A stretch of DNA of 64,000 nucleotides from Parahaliea maris. GTDB lineage: Bacteria; Pseudomonadota; Gammaproteobacteria; Pseudomonadales; Halieaceae. Position numbers and translations under genes: made by a program. Below are positions 1-8,216 of the stretch, one piece after another (position 1 is the stretch's first letter; the number at the start of each line of letters is the position of its first letter). The notes below the pieces were generated by a model that was not told the DNA's origin, did not search any database, and saw only the letters and a program-made list of their open reading frames with translations. The DNA is taken from positions 186,001-250,000 of the forward strand of contig NZ_VRZA01000005.1 in assembly GCF_008064665.1 (NCBI RefSeq), in the 5' to 3' direction.

Positions 1-682
1 CCATTGCCGCCAGTGCGTTTGCCAGGCCCTGGCCACGGGTATTGTGCAGGTGCACCCCGTTCAGTTTCTCACGCCCTACCGCGTCCCAGACCTTCTTCAC
101 CAGGCGACGCACCTGGGCCGGGTTGGCATAGCCCGTCGTGTCCGACAGGCCCACTTCAGCGGCGCCGGCCTCGATAGCGGCTGCGGCCAGCCGGACCACA
201 AGATCCTCTGAAACAGGCCCTTCCAGGGTACAGCCGAAGGCCGTAGACAGGCCCACCTCGAAGTGGGGTCGCTGCGCTTCCGGCAGCGCAGACACCCGCC
301 CGGCGATCGCCCGGATTTCATCCAGCATCTGTTCGTGGGTGCGGCGCACATTCTTGAGACTGTGGGTTTCACTGACCGAGAGGGGAATGCTGATCTTGTG
401 TGCACCGGCGGCCAGCGCATTCTCGGCACCGCGCAAATTGGGCACCAGCACAGCCACCTCGAGACCGGGGATTGTACGGGCATGAACCACCAGTTCCGCC
501 GTATCGGCCATCTGCGGCAGCACGCTCGGCGGCACAAAGGAGCCGACCTCGATCTCGCGCACACCGGCCGCCGCCAGCAGACTGATCCATTCGCACTTGG
601 CCGCGGTCGGCATGATCTGACTGATACTCTGCAACCCGTCCCGCGGGCCCACCTCACTGACCAGAATGTCGATTCCGTTCAT
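1..682 (-). CDS. Hydroxymethylglutaryl-CoA lyase-like enzyme, truncated at window edge
   Basis: The first 227 codons of an HMG-CoA-lyase-like TIM-barrel protein are visible; the 3' end lies outside the window. The family cleaves 3-hydroxy-3-methyl-acyl-CoA thioesters to acetyl-CoA plus a keto acid, using a divalent metal. The N-terminus carries the family signature VGPRDGLQ (residues 11-18, with R14 and D15), and the metal-binding pair HLH sits at 211-213. The loop with the catalytic cysteine would lie beyond the edge. The ATG follows a GGAGG-like site. The gene is divergent from a class III CoA-transferase at 841, the same pairing as at 54291-56413, which suggests a lyase acting on a CoA thioester made by that transferase. 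The exact substrate (HMG-CoA, citramalyl-CoA or similar) cannot be told. Confidence 0.88.
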   Translation of the reverse strand, partial: MNGIDILVSEVGPRDGLQSISQIMPTAAKCEWISLLAAAGVREIEVGSFVPPSVLPQMADTAELVVHARTIPGLEVAVLVPNLRGAENALAAGAHKISIPLSVSETHSLKNVRRTHEQMLDEIRAIAGRVSALPEAQRPHFEVGLSTAFGCTLEGPVSEDLVVRLAAAAIEAGAAEVGLSDTTGYANPAQVRRLVKKVWDAVGREKLNGVHLHNTRGQGLANALAAM

Positions 683-767
683 TGTCACCTGCTTTTTCCT
701 CCAGGAGTGCCGACTTTAGGGGTCGACAATTGATTTTTCACAATATCGACCCGATTCATTTTACACA

Positions 768-790
768 TAATGATATATTATTATATTTTA
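768..790. promoter_or_regulatory. AT-rich operator-like palindrome upstream of CoA-transferase
   Basis: A strongly AT-rich island in GC-rich DNA. It starts TAATGATATATTATTA, an imperfect inverted repeat. Its TAATGATATA is the exact reverse complement of TATATCATTA in the site at 56482-56505, which lies before the second CoA-transferase. It sits about 50 bp upstream of the ATG at 841 and in the divergent region with the lyase gene ending at 682. A role as promoter or operator is inference. Confidence 0.45.
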
Positions 791-840
791 GCACTGCACC
801 GCACGCCGGTACACAACACAGGACCGAATACAGGGACCAT

Positions 841-2028
841 ATGACCAATACCAGCCTCCCCCTCAAGAACATCAAGGTGGTCGAACTGAGCCACATGGTT
901 ATGGGGCCCGCCACGGGCGTCATTCTCGCCGACCTGGGCGCGGAAGTGATCAAGATCGAACCCCTGAAGGGCGATAATACCCGCCGCCTGAAAGGCTCCG
1001 GCGCCGGCTACTTCCCCATGTACAACCGCAACAAGCGCAGCCTGTGCCTCGACCTCAAGTCAGAGGAAGGACTGGAAGTGGTCAGGACCCTGATCGCCCA
1101 GGCCGATGTGGTGATCGAGAACTTCCGGCCCGGCGCCCTCGCCGCCATGGGCCTGGACTACGAAACCCTGTCCCGGGCACACCCGGGCCTGATCTACTGC
1201 TCCCTGAAAGGCTTTCTCAGCGGTCCCTATCAACACCGTACCGCACTGGACGAAGTGGCCCAGATGATGGGCGGCCTCGCCTACATGACCGGGCTGCCCG
1301 ACAAGCCCATGCGCGCAGGCTCCTCTGTGATCGACATTACCGGTGCCATGTTCGGGGTAATCGGCATTCTCGCGGCGCTCGAGGAGCGCCACGCCAGTGG
1401 CCGCGGCAAGTTCGTGACCAGCGCCCTGTTCGAGACTACCGCCTACATGGTAGGCCAGCACATGGCCCAGTGCGCCGTGTCCGGCGAAGCGCCGCCCCCC
1501 ATGTCCATTCGCCGCTCCGCGTGGGGCGTGTACGACACCTTTGAAGCCGCCGACGGTGAAAAAGTGTTTGTGGCCGTGGTCAGTGACACCCAGTGGCGCC
1601 AGTTCTGCCTGGACTTCGGGCTGGAGGAATTCGCCAACGACCCGAGCCTGGCCGCCAACAGCGGGCGCTTTGAACAACGCGACCGCATTATTCCCGCCAT
1701 CAGCGAAGTCTTCGCCAGCCTGTCCAAGGCCTCACTGATGGAAAAACTGGACCACACAGGGCTGCCCTACGCACCCATCAACCGGCCCGAAGACCTGTTT
1801 GACGACCCCCACCTGAATGCGCACGGCCTGCTCGATATCCACCTGCCGGACGGCAGCCAGACCAAGCTGCCCGCCCTGCCCATCGAAATGAACGGCGAGC
1901 GCTTCGGCCTGCGCTATGATCCGCCGGCCGAAGCGGGCGATACACGTGCTACGCTGAAGGCGGCAGGCTTCGACCAGGACAGCATCGACAAACTGGTCAC
2001 CCTGGGCGTGCTGCGCGACGAAACCTGA
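841..2028 (+). CDS. CaiB/BaiF class III CoA-transferase
   Basis: A 395-residue protein of the usual length for formyl-CoA/carnitine CoA-transferase (class III) enzymes, which move CoA between a donor thioester and a carboxylic acid through an aspartyl-CoA mixed anhydride. The N-terminal block (KVVELSHMVMGPATG) and VIKIEPLKGD are typical. The probable catalytic aspartate is D165 in SSVIDITGAMFG. The ATG at 841 was preferred over in-frame upstream codons because homology begins directly after it. The gene is divergent from the HMG-CoA-lyase-like gene and 64 bp upstream of a symporter gene, so activation of an imported carboxylate is plausible. The acid is unknown. Confidence 0.9.
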   Translation: MTNTSLPLKNIKVVELSHMVMGPATGVILADLGAEVIKIEPLKGDNTRRLKGSGAGYFPMYNRNKRSLCLDLKSEEGLEVVRTLIAQADVVIENFRPGALAAMGLDYETLSRAHPGLIYCSLKGFLSGPYQHRTALDEVAQMMGGLAYMTGLPDKPMRAGSSVIDITGAMFGVIGILAALEERHASGRGKFVTSALFETTAYMVGQHMAQCAVSGEAPPPMSIRRSAWGVYDTFEAADGEKVFVAVVSDTQWRQFCLDFGLEEFANDPSLAANSGRFEQRDRIIPAISEVFASLSKASLMEKLDHTGLPYAPINRPEDLFDDPHLNAHGLLDIHLPDGSQTKLPALPIEMNGERFGLRYDPPAEAGDTRATLKAAGFDQDSIDKLVTLGVLRDET

Positions 2029-2092
2029 CTGCGGTCGGGTAGTACAAACCGCGGCGCCAACGGGCTGACCAAGCGATACCGGGAGCAGGGAT

Positions 2093-3538
2093 TTGGATAC
2101 CACAACCGTCCTCGTCACTCTGGTGCTCTACAAGGCACTGCTGATCGCCATCGGTTTCTGGGCCCAGCGCCGCACCCACACCAGCGAGGACTACTTTCTC
2201 GGTGGCCGCCAGCTGGGGCCGGTGGTCGCAGCCATCAGCTATTCAGCCAGTGCCACATCGGCCTGGACCCTGCTCGGGGTTAGCGGCATTGCCTACGTCG
2301 CCGGCATCTCGACCCTGTGGATTGTGATCGGCGTGGTACTCGGGTGTATCGTAGCCTGGTGGTGGGTGGCACCGCGCATGATGGCTTACAGCCGCCGCCA
2401 CCAGATCGTCACCCTGACCGAGTTCCTTGCCCACACCAGCGAAGGCCCGGCGCGCCGGCGCATCGTGTTGTTCGCCACCGTCATCGTGCTGGTCTCATTC
2501 GTGTTCTATATCTCCTCCCAGTTCCAGGGCGCTGGCAACACCTTCAGCAGCACCTTCGGCCTGGACCGCAGCCACAGCATCCTCATCGGGGGCGGCATCA
2601 TCATGGTGTACACCCTGCTGGGCGGCTTCTGGGCCGTCAGCCTGACCGATACCCTGCAGGGCCTGATGATGGCGCTGGCGGCGGTTCTGTTACCGTTGGC
2701 GGCATGGTTTGCCATCGGCGGCTGGAGCGGTTTCAGCAGCGGCCTGGCGCAGGTATACCAGCCAGAGCAGCTCAGCCTCAGCGGGGGCAACCTCGGACTG
2801 GCCACCCTGGGTTTTATCGTCGGCAATCTCGCCATCGGCATCGGCACCTTTGGCCAGCCCCACCTGCTCACCCGCTTTATGGCATTGCGGGACGAGCGCG
2901 CCCTGCACCAGGCCCGCTGGATTGCCACGGCCTGGTATGCGCTGGTCTTTGCCGGTATGTGTTTTCTCGGCCTCGCCGGACACATCCTGCTGCCGGCAAC
3001 CCAGACGCCGGAAAACATTTTCTTCGACCTCACCGCCCTGCTGTTCTCGCCGGTGTTCGCCGGCATACTGTTGGCGGCGGTGCTCTCCGCCATTATGTCT
3101 ACCGCGGACAGCATGCTGCTGGTCACCGCCTCCAGCCTGTCGCTGGACCTCGGCCTCAACCGCCGTTTTCCCAACCGGCCGCTGCTGGTCTCCCGCGGCG
3201 CGATTGTCCTTGTCTGCCTGGTTTCGGTGTGGGTCGCCCTCGCCCTGCCCGCCACGATTTTCGAGCGAGTGCTGTTTGCCTGGATCGCCATCGGCTCCGC
3301 CTTCGGACCGCTGGTTTTTGTGCGCCTCGCAGGTGCGGTAGTGACACCCACCGGCGCCCTGGCCTCCATGGTCACCGGGTTCGTTCTCGCCGTGGCGCTG
3401 TACCTGCTCCCGGACGCCCCCGGACAGATCTTCGAGCGCCTGCTGCCCTTCTCGGCCGCACTGCTGATACTGTTGCTGTGCCGGGTTCCCGCCACCGCAA
3501 CGCAACACTTCCCCCCCACCTCGACGGAGACTTCATGA
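2093..3538 (+). CDS. Sodium:solute symporter (SSS family)
   Basis: A 481-residue polytopic membrane protein with about 13 hydrophobic segments. It starts with a family-typical YKALLIAIGFWAQRRT helix and EDYFLGGRQLGPVV, the SSS hallmark after helix 1. The family (PutP/PanF/ActP relatives) couples Na+ to uptake of organic acids, amino acids or sugars. The start is a TTG codon preceded at good spacing by GGGAGCAGGG; no in-frame ATG lies nearby. The stop overlaps the next start (ATGA), so this gene and the downstream esterase are translationally coupled. Association with the CoA-transferase suggests the substrate is the acid that is then activated. Confidence 0.88.
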   Translation: MDTTTVLVTLVLYKALLIAIGFWAQRRTHTSEDYFLGGRQLGPVVAAISYSASATSAWTLLGVSGIAYVAGISTLWIVIGVVLGCIVAWWWVAPRMMAYSRRHQIVTLTEFLAHTSEGPARRRIVLFATVIVLVSFVFYISSQFQGAGNTFSSTFGLDRSHSILIGGGIIMVYTLLGGFWAVSLTDTLQGLMMALAAVLLPLAAWFAIGGWSGFSSGLAQVYQPEQLSLSGGNLGLATLGFIVGNLAIGIGTFGQPHLLTRFMALRDERALHQARWIATAWYALVFAGMCFLGLAGHILLPATQTPENIFFDLTALLFSPVFAGILLAAVLSAIMSTADSMLLVTASSLSLDLGLNRRFPNRPLLVSRGAIVLVCLVSVWVALALPATIFERVLFAWIAIGSAFGPLVFVRLAGAVVTPTGALASMVTGFVLAVALYLLPDAPGQIFERLLPFSAALLILLLCRVPATATQHFPPTSTETS

Positions 3539-4419
3539 AACGATCCCCAGCCACACTACTGCTCGTCCTGCTCCTGGGCCTACTCCACAACGCCCTCGCT
3601 TTCGCTGCCGGGGGACAACAGGACGCCTCCGTCAGGGAGCTGCTCATTGGAGAACGCGCGGTCCAGGTATGGCAGTGGCAGCCCGGGGAACAGCCCGCTC
3701 GCGGCGTCATCCTGTTTTCCCACGGCGCATCCTCTGCGCCGTGGAAGTACGAGCCCCTGTTCGACCAGTGGCTGGAGGCCGGCTACGAAATACGCGCACC
3801 CCTGCACGTGGATTCAACCGACCATCCACGGCAGGCGGACTTTCCGGGTATGGCGAGCTGGAAGGCCCGACTGGAAGACATGCAGGCGCTTTCGGCGGAG
3901 CTGGGAGAAAAGACTTATATCGCTGCCGGCCACAGTTATGGCGCGCTGCTAGCACTGACGCTGGGGGGCGCCGAAGCCAATCTGCCCGAAGGCCTTAGCG
4001 CCCCGTTGGCGGACCCCAAGGCCACCGTAGTACTGGCCTTTTCACCACCACCCACCCTGCCCGGCCTGATTTCAAAGGAGGGTTACAGCACACTGGCGCG
4101 GCCCGCCCTGATACAGACCGGCACCCTGGATATCCCCATGAGCACTGATGGAGGCTGGGAACCCCACCTGGACGCCTACGAGGCTGCGGCCAGCGGGGGC
4201 GAGCGGTACGGGTTGGTTCTGGAGGGTGTGGACCACTATTTTGGCGGCGCGATCTGTCGCCCGGAATTGCCCGGCCCCAAACAGCTGGCCCAGCTGGAAA
4301 CTGCGGGTGCCCTGTCACTGCTGATGATCCACGGCCTGGGTGAGGGAGATGGCGAAGCGCGCAAGGCGCTGGACAGTGCGGTTACCGACCAGGGCCCGAC
4401 CGTTCTGATGCACAAATAA
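3535..4419 (+). CDS. Exported alpha/beta hydrolase
   Basis: A 294-residue protein with a cleavable signal peptide (MKRSPATLLLVLLLGLLH, cleavage near residues 23-25). The alpha/beta-hydrolase core has an oxyanion region FSHGASS (61-67), nucleophile elbow GHSYG (S134), a likely acid in TGTLDIP and a histidine in EGVDHYFGG. It resembles dienelactone-hydrolase or platelet-activating-factor-type esterases. It begins inside the symporter stop codon (ATGA overlap). A periplasmic esterase next to a symporter suggests it releases the acid that the symporter imports; that link is inferred. Confidence 0.8.
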   Translation: MKRSPATLLLVLLLGLLHNALAFAAGGQQDASVRELLIGERAVQVWQWQPGEQPARGVILFSHGASSAPWKYEPLFDQWLEAGYEIRAPLHVDSTDHPRQADFPGMASWKARLEDMQALSAELGEKTYIAAGHSYGALLALTLGGAEANLPEGLSAPLADPKATVVLAFSPPPTLPGLISKEGYSTLARPALIQTGTLDIPMSTDGGWEPHLDAYEAAASGGERYGLVLEGVDHYFGGAICRPELPGPKQLAQLETAGALSLLMIHGLGEGDGEARKALDSAVTDQGPTVLMHK

Positions 4420-4445
4420 AAAAGGCGGGGCTCCGTTGCCCCGCC
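4414..4445 (-). terminator. Rho-independent terminator for the minus-strand hydrolase
   Basis: An 8-bp perfect stem GGCGGGGC/GCCCCGCC (4424-4431 and 4438-4445) with a 6-nt loop. Read on the minus strand it is followed by a run of T. It ends the transcript of the gene at 4461-5261 and overlaps the 3' end of the convergent esterase gene. Confidence 0.85.
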
Positions 4446-4460
4446 CGCTGCAGGCGCGAC

Positions 4461-5261
4461 TTAATCGAGCGCGAACCTGAGGATAGCGTCAGACCACGCC
4501 GCCGGCTGTTCGAAGGTACTCAGGGCGCCGGCGTCGCGAATGACTTCGAACGTTCCCTGCGGCACCCGGGACGGAGTGGTCTCCATCAACGCCTGATTGA
4601 AGAACAGGTCATGTTCCGCGCCCACCACCAGGGTCGGGCATTCAACCTGCGCAATCCATTCGGCCTCGGACATCCAGCGCAGCACGGCGAAATGCGCATC
4701 GTAGGGACGCAGGCGAGACTTCTGACCAATCACGAAGGGCAGGAAGCGGGTATCCGCGTCCGCCGTGGGCGCCAGCGCCTTGTAGCGTTCCCATGCGTCG
4801 ACCAGGAACTGGCCCGGCTCATCCATGGGCAGCTCTCTCGACAGCGGCTTGCTCTTGAGGCCATCGAGGAAGGTGCTGATCTGCTCCGCGGAGATCAGCA
4901 TCTCACAGGAAACAATCAGTTTGCGGACACGCTCCGGTGCCGCCAGAGTAATGGCTGTGGCCAGCGCGCCGCCCGAATGGTTGCCGCAGACCACGGCATC
5001 TTCGACGCCCAGCGCGTCCATCAGACGCAGCACGGTAGCAGCGTAGTCCGCCATTTCGTATTCGTGATCCGGCGTATCCGAGTTGCCATGCCCCATCATG
5101 TCAGGTGCAATGACCGTAAAGTGTGCGCTCAGCACGGGAATGATATCGGTCCATTCCTCAGCGCTCATGGGTGCCTGATGGAACAGGAGCAGCGCGGGCC
5201 CCTGTCCGGCGCTGATATAGTGAACCTGACCCTCGGGCAGGTCGACGTAGCCCTTTTTCAT
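4461..5261 (-). CDS. Alpha/beta hydrolase lacking the usual catalytic histidine
   Basis: A 266-residue cytoplasmic alpha/beta-fold protein. The ATG at 5261 follows AGGA at proper spacing. Visible elements are the oxyanion loop FHQAPMS (27-33), DMMGHGNSD (54-62), nucleophile elbow GNHSGG (S96) and an acid in GAEHDLFF (D218). The position that normally carries histidine in the Gly-His before FEQP reads DAGALSTFEQP, so Ala246 stands there. Either another histidine serves, or the protein is not a classic hydrolase. It is divergent from the aldehyde dehydrogenase gene across a 195-bp promoter region. The substrate is unknown. Confidence 0.82.
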   Translation of the reverse strand: MKKGYVDLPEGQVHYISAGQGPALLLFHQAPMSAEEWTDIIPVLSAHFTVIAPDMMGHGNSDTPDHEYEMADYAATVLRLMDALGVEDAVVCGNHSGGALATAITLAAPERVRKLIVSCEMLISAEQISTFLDGLKSKPLSRELPMDEPGQFLVDAWERYKALAPTADADTRFLPFVIGQKSRLRPYDAHFAVLRWMSEAEWIAQVECPTLVVGAEHDLFFNQALMETTPSRVPQGTFEVIRDAGALSTFEQPAAWSDAILRFALD

Positions 5262-5383
5262 GAAGCAATTCCTGGTAAAGCGCAGGGTGCGCCTATCATC
5301 ATAGTGGGTTGTGGGTGAAGCAGGGAGACTGTTCCCGCCAGACACAAGGTTGCCTCGGGAAACCCCTTCGCTTGTTAGAGCGA

Positions 5384-5398
5384 TTGATATAATATTAA
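5384..5398. promoter_or_regulatory. AT-rich promoter element between divergent hydrolase and aldehyde dehydrogenase genes
   Basis: TTGATATAATATTAA is an imperfect palindrome containing a TATAAT -10-like hexamer, 59 bp before the ATG at 5457. It resembles the GATATAATTATAT-type sites at 16480 and 34635. A combined promoter and operator role is inferred. Confidence 0.4.
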
Positions 5399-5456
5399 GA
5401 CTTTTGCGCAGCCGAGTAAATGGCGCGCGTCACAGCAGATCAAACCGGAGATCGCC

Positions 5457-6989
5457 ATGACTGACGAATCCAGGCCGACCGCCCGGGCCGGCACCGCCAA
5501 GCCACCCTCGCCCTCAACAGCCACCCTCGACTATCTGCAGCAACCGCACCACCTGCTGATCAACGGCCGTCGGGTTGAAGGCAAGGCCGGCAAAACCCTG
5601 GCAACCACCGACCCCGCAATCGGTGAGGTACTGGCGCATGTGGCCATTGGCGACGGGGCCGACATCGATGCAGCCGTGGCCGCCGCACGCAACGCTTTCA
5701 ATGGCCCCTGGCGGCGACTCACCCATTTCGAGCGCGGGCGCCTGCTGTCACGCCTGGCCCGGCTGATTGAGGCCAACACCGACCTGTTTACCGAGCTGGA
5801 AGTGCTGGACAACGGCATGCCCGTGGGCATTGCGCGCCTCACCATCGCCAATATCGCAGAGATGTTCGACTACTACGCCGGTGCCGCCCAGCGCATTGAA
5901 GGCAGCACGACCAGCCCACCCCGGCACATCACCGAGCACGCCGAGGCCTTGACCTACACCCTGCGTGAGCCGGTAGGTGTTGCCGGCCTGATTGTACCGT
6001 GGAACGTTCCCATCTCCACTGCCGTGCTCAAGCTTGCGCCGGCACTGGCCGCGGGCTGCACCGCAGTTATCAAACCGTCGGAAGAAACACCGCTGTCGAT
6101 CCTGTTACTGGGCCAACTGATGGATGATGCCGGCTTCCCCCCCGGCGTGCTCAACATTGTCAACGGCCTCGGCGTCGATGCCGGCGCTGCCCTGGCCAAT
6201 CATCCCGACGTCGATAAAATTTCCTTCACCGGCTCAACGGCCACGGGTCGCAAGGTCATTCAGGCGGCGACCGGCAACCTGAAGAAGGTGTCACTGGAAC
6301 TGGGTGGCAAATCGCCGGTGGTGGTGATGCCCGACGCCGACCCGGCACTGGCGGTACCGGGCGTGGCGATGGCCACCTTTTTCCTGCAGGGCCAGAACTG
6401 CATGGCCGGCACCCGCATCTTCATTCACGACAGTATTTACGATGCGCTGGTGGAAGGCCTCAAGGCCTTCGCGGACAGCATGGTGATCGGGCACGGGCTC
6501 GACCCGACAACCCTGGTGGGCCCCTTGATCTCTGCCGCGCACCGGGACAAGGTCATGGGCTACATCGAACGCGGCATTGCGGAAGGCGCAACACTGATCA
6601 CCGGCGGCAAGGCCCTGGAGGGCCCCGGCAACTTCGTCCAGCCGACGATTTTTGGTGACTGCACACCGGACATGGCGATCGTACGGGAGGAGATCTTCGG
6701 CCCGGTCATGAGCATCCAGCGCTTTGCCACCACCGACCTCGACGCCATTGCTGCCATGGCCAACGATACCGAGTACGGCCTGTCTGGGAGCGTCTGGACC
6801 CGCAACCTGTCGACCGCACACGCCCTCGTCTCCCGGATTCGCGCCGGGCATGTCTCGGTGAATTGCCACGGTGCCGTAGGCACCAACATTCCCTTTGGTG
6901 GCTACGGACAATCAGGCTGGGGCCGGGAGTTCGGCCAGGAGGGGCTGGATGCCTATCTGGAAACCAAGGCGGTAACGGTCCAGCTGTAA
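5457..6989 (+). CDS. NAD(P)-dependent aldehyde dehydrogenase
   Basis: A 510-residue aldehyde dehydrogenase oxidising an aldehyde to the acid with NAD(P)+. All catalytic elements are visible: oxyanion Asn in PWNVP (N183), FTGSTATGR nucleotide-binding motif (258-266), general base Glu in LELGGKSP (E281) and nucleophile Cys in GQNCMAGTR (C315). The first 25 residues are a Pro/Ala/Thr-rich extension that does not look like a signal peptide. The closest general type is the betaine-, vanillin- or phenylacetaldehyde-dehydrogenase group, but the substrate cannot be assigned. It stands alone on the plus strand, convergent with the reductase gene at 7084. Confidence 0.92.
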   Translation: MTDESRPTARAGTAKPPSPSTATLDYLQQPHHLLINGRRVEGKAGKTLATTDPAIGEVLAHVAIGDGADIDAAVAAARNAFNGPWRRLTHFERGRLLSRLARLIEANTDLFTELEVLDNGMPVGIARLTIANIAEMFDYYAGAAQRIEGSTTSPPRHITEHAEALTYTLREPVGVAGLIVPWNVPISTAVLKLAPALAAGCTAVIKPSEETPLSILLLGQLMDDAGFPPGVLNIVNGLGVDAGAALANHPDVDKISFTGSTATGRKVIQAATGNLKKVSLELGGKSPVVVMPDADPALAVPGVAMATFFLQGQNCMAGTRIFIHDSIYDALVEGLKAFADSMVIGHGLDPTTLVGPLISAAHRDKVMGYIERGIAEGATLITGGKALEGPGNFVQPTIFGDCTPDMAIVREEIFGPVMSIQRFATTDLDAIAAMANDTEYGLSGSVWTRNLSTAHALVSRIRAGHVSVNCHGAVGTNIPFGGYGQSGWGREFGQEGLDAYLETKAVTVQL

Positions 6990-7003
6990 TCGCTCGAATG
7001 CAG

Positions 7004-7024
7004 GCGGATCACCTTGTGATCCGC
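7004..7024. terminator. Hairpin between convergent genes
   Basis: Perfect 9-bp stem GCGGATCAC/GTGATCCGC with a 3-nt loop just after the aldehyde dehydrogenase stop. There is no T run, so intrinsic termination is uncertain; it may instead protect the 3' end. Confidence 0.4.
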
Positions 7025-7083
7025 ACCACCGCCATCGAAACCTGCCGGAATACCCGGCAATCACAGCACGGGAAGGGCCCGGG

Positions 7084-8100
7084 TCAGGCGACCTTGATAA
7101 CGACCTTGCCCATGTTCTCGCCACGCATCAGGCGACAGAAGGCTTCCGGCGCCCGGGCCAGGCCCTCATAGCAGTCTTCCAGGCACTGAATATCACCGGA
7201 CTCCACCGCGGGCAGGCAGGCAGCGATAAATTCGTCACGGCGTGATTCAAAGTCGTAGACCACCAGCCCGTATACCGAGGCGCGCGCCTTGATCCACAGC
7301 CCGGGGTGCGGGCCCGCGCCGCGATCGCTGGAGTTGAGTTCGGACATGATGCCGCAGAGCACCACCCGCGCACCGACAGCGAGTCGTTGCGATACGGCAT
7401 TCAACAGGGCGCCGCCCACCAGGTCGAAGTAGATGTCGACACCCTCGGGACAGAGCCTGTCGAGCTCTGACTCGATCCAGCCGATGTCCCCGGCGCGACG
7501 GTCGATGCAGGCGTCATAACCGAGCTGCTCAACGGCGTAACGACACTTGGTCTCGCCGCCAGCAATGCCCACAACCCGGCAACCTCGGAGTTTGGCGAGC
7601 TGCCCTACCATGGCGCCGACGCCGCCGGTGGCCGCGGCCACCACCACCACGTCTCCCGCCTTCGGCTGGGCCTGCCAGATCAGCCCGGAGTAGGCCGTCA
7701 GCCCCGGCATACCCAGCACGGAGAGGTAGTAGGACGGACTGACCACATTGGCGGGAAGCCGGTGCAGCGCCTCCGGCGAATGCACCGAATACTGCTGCCA
7801 ACCTCCCTGGCAACGCACCAGATCACCCACCTGGAAAGCCCCGGAGTCACACTGCACGACCCGGGCCACGGTTTCGCCCAGCATGACATCCCCCGGCGCG
7901 ATGGTACCCGAGATATGGCGGCCGGCAATCTGGCTACGCATGTAGGGGTCCAGGGAGAGGAACAGGGTCTCGCACAGCACCTGCCCGGCGCCGCATTCCG
8001 GCACGGGGCCCGCGGCGACTTCAAAGTCGTCGGGCGTCGGCTCTCCGTCGGGGAAGCGTGCGAGTTTAACCTGGAGGTTTTCGGTTGCAGTCATGCTCAT
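7084..8100 (-). CDS. NADP-dependent MDR oxidoreductase (CurA/PTGR/YncB type)
   Basis: A 338-residue zinc-free medium-chain reductase of the prostaglandin-reductase/leukotriene 12-hydroxydehydrogenase group. The N-terminal part has the LSLDPYMR motif of this group. The Rossmann part carries AAATGGVGAMVGQLAK and GIAGGETKC, and the end has GKVVIKV. These enzymes reduce alpha,beta-unsaturated ketones or aldehydes with NADPH. The start at the first of two close ATGs (8100, 8094) is chosen; no strong Shine-Dalgarno decides. It lies 116 bp after the MFS gene and probably belongs to its transcript. A paralogue lies at 10495. Confidence 0.87.
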   Translation of the reverse strand: MSMTATENLQVKLARFPDGEPTPDDFEVAAGPVPECGAGQVLCETLFLSLDPYMRSQIAGRHISGTIAPGDVMLGETVARVVQCDSGAFQVGDLVRCQGGWQQYSVHSPEALHRLPANVVSPSYYLSVLGMPGLTAYSGLIWQAQPKAGDVVVVAAATGGVGAMVGQLAKLRGCRVVGIAGGETKCRYAVEQLGYDACIDRRAGDIGWIESELDRLCPEGVDIYFDLVGGALLNAVSQRLAVGARVVLCGIMSELNSSDRGAGPHPGLWIKARASVYGLVVYDFESRRDEFIAACLPAVESGDIQCLEDCYEGLARAPEAFCRLMRGENMGKVVIKVA

Positions 8101-8177
8101 AAATCCGATTGGGTTACTGGGGAGGCGCGACCGCCCCCGGGACATGCATACGCTAACGGGGCGACACGCAGGCCGCC

Positions 8178-8191
8178 ATGACAATAATCAG
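8178..8191. promoter_or_regulatory. Weak FNR-type site
   Basis: GCC followed by ATGACAATAATCAG. It matches the ATGACA half-site of the five better sites between 34.9 and 54.3 kb, but the second half is degenerate. It lies about 80 bp before the reductase start at 8100. Confidence 0.25.
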
Positions 8192-8216
8192 CCTGGGGGT
8201 AACGCCCCCACCCGGA

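Noticed and set aside
2317-4419. 700-codon open frame on the plus strand
   Set aside because: Only its last 294 codons (from 3535) are a real gene; the upstream part overlaps the symporter and is rich in Arg, His and Pro without family features.
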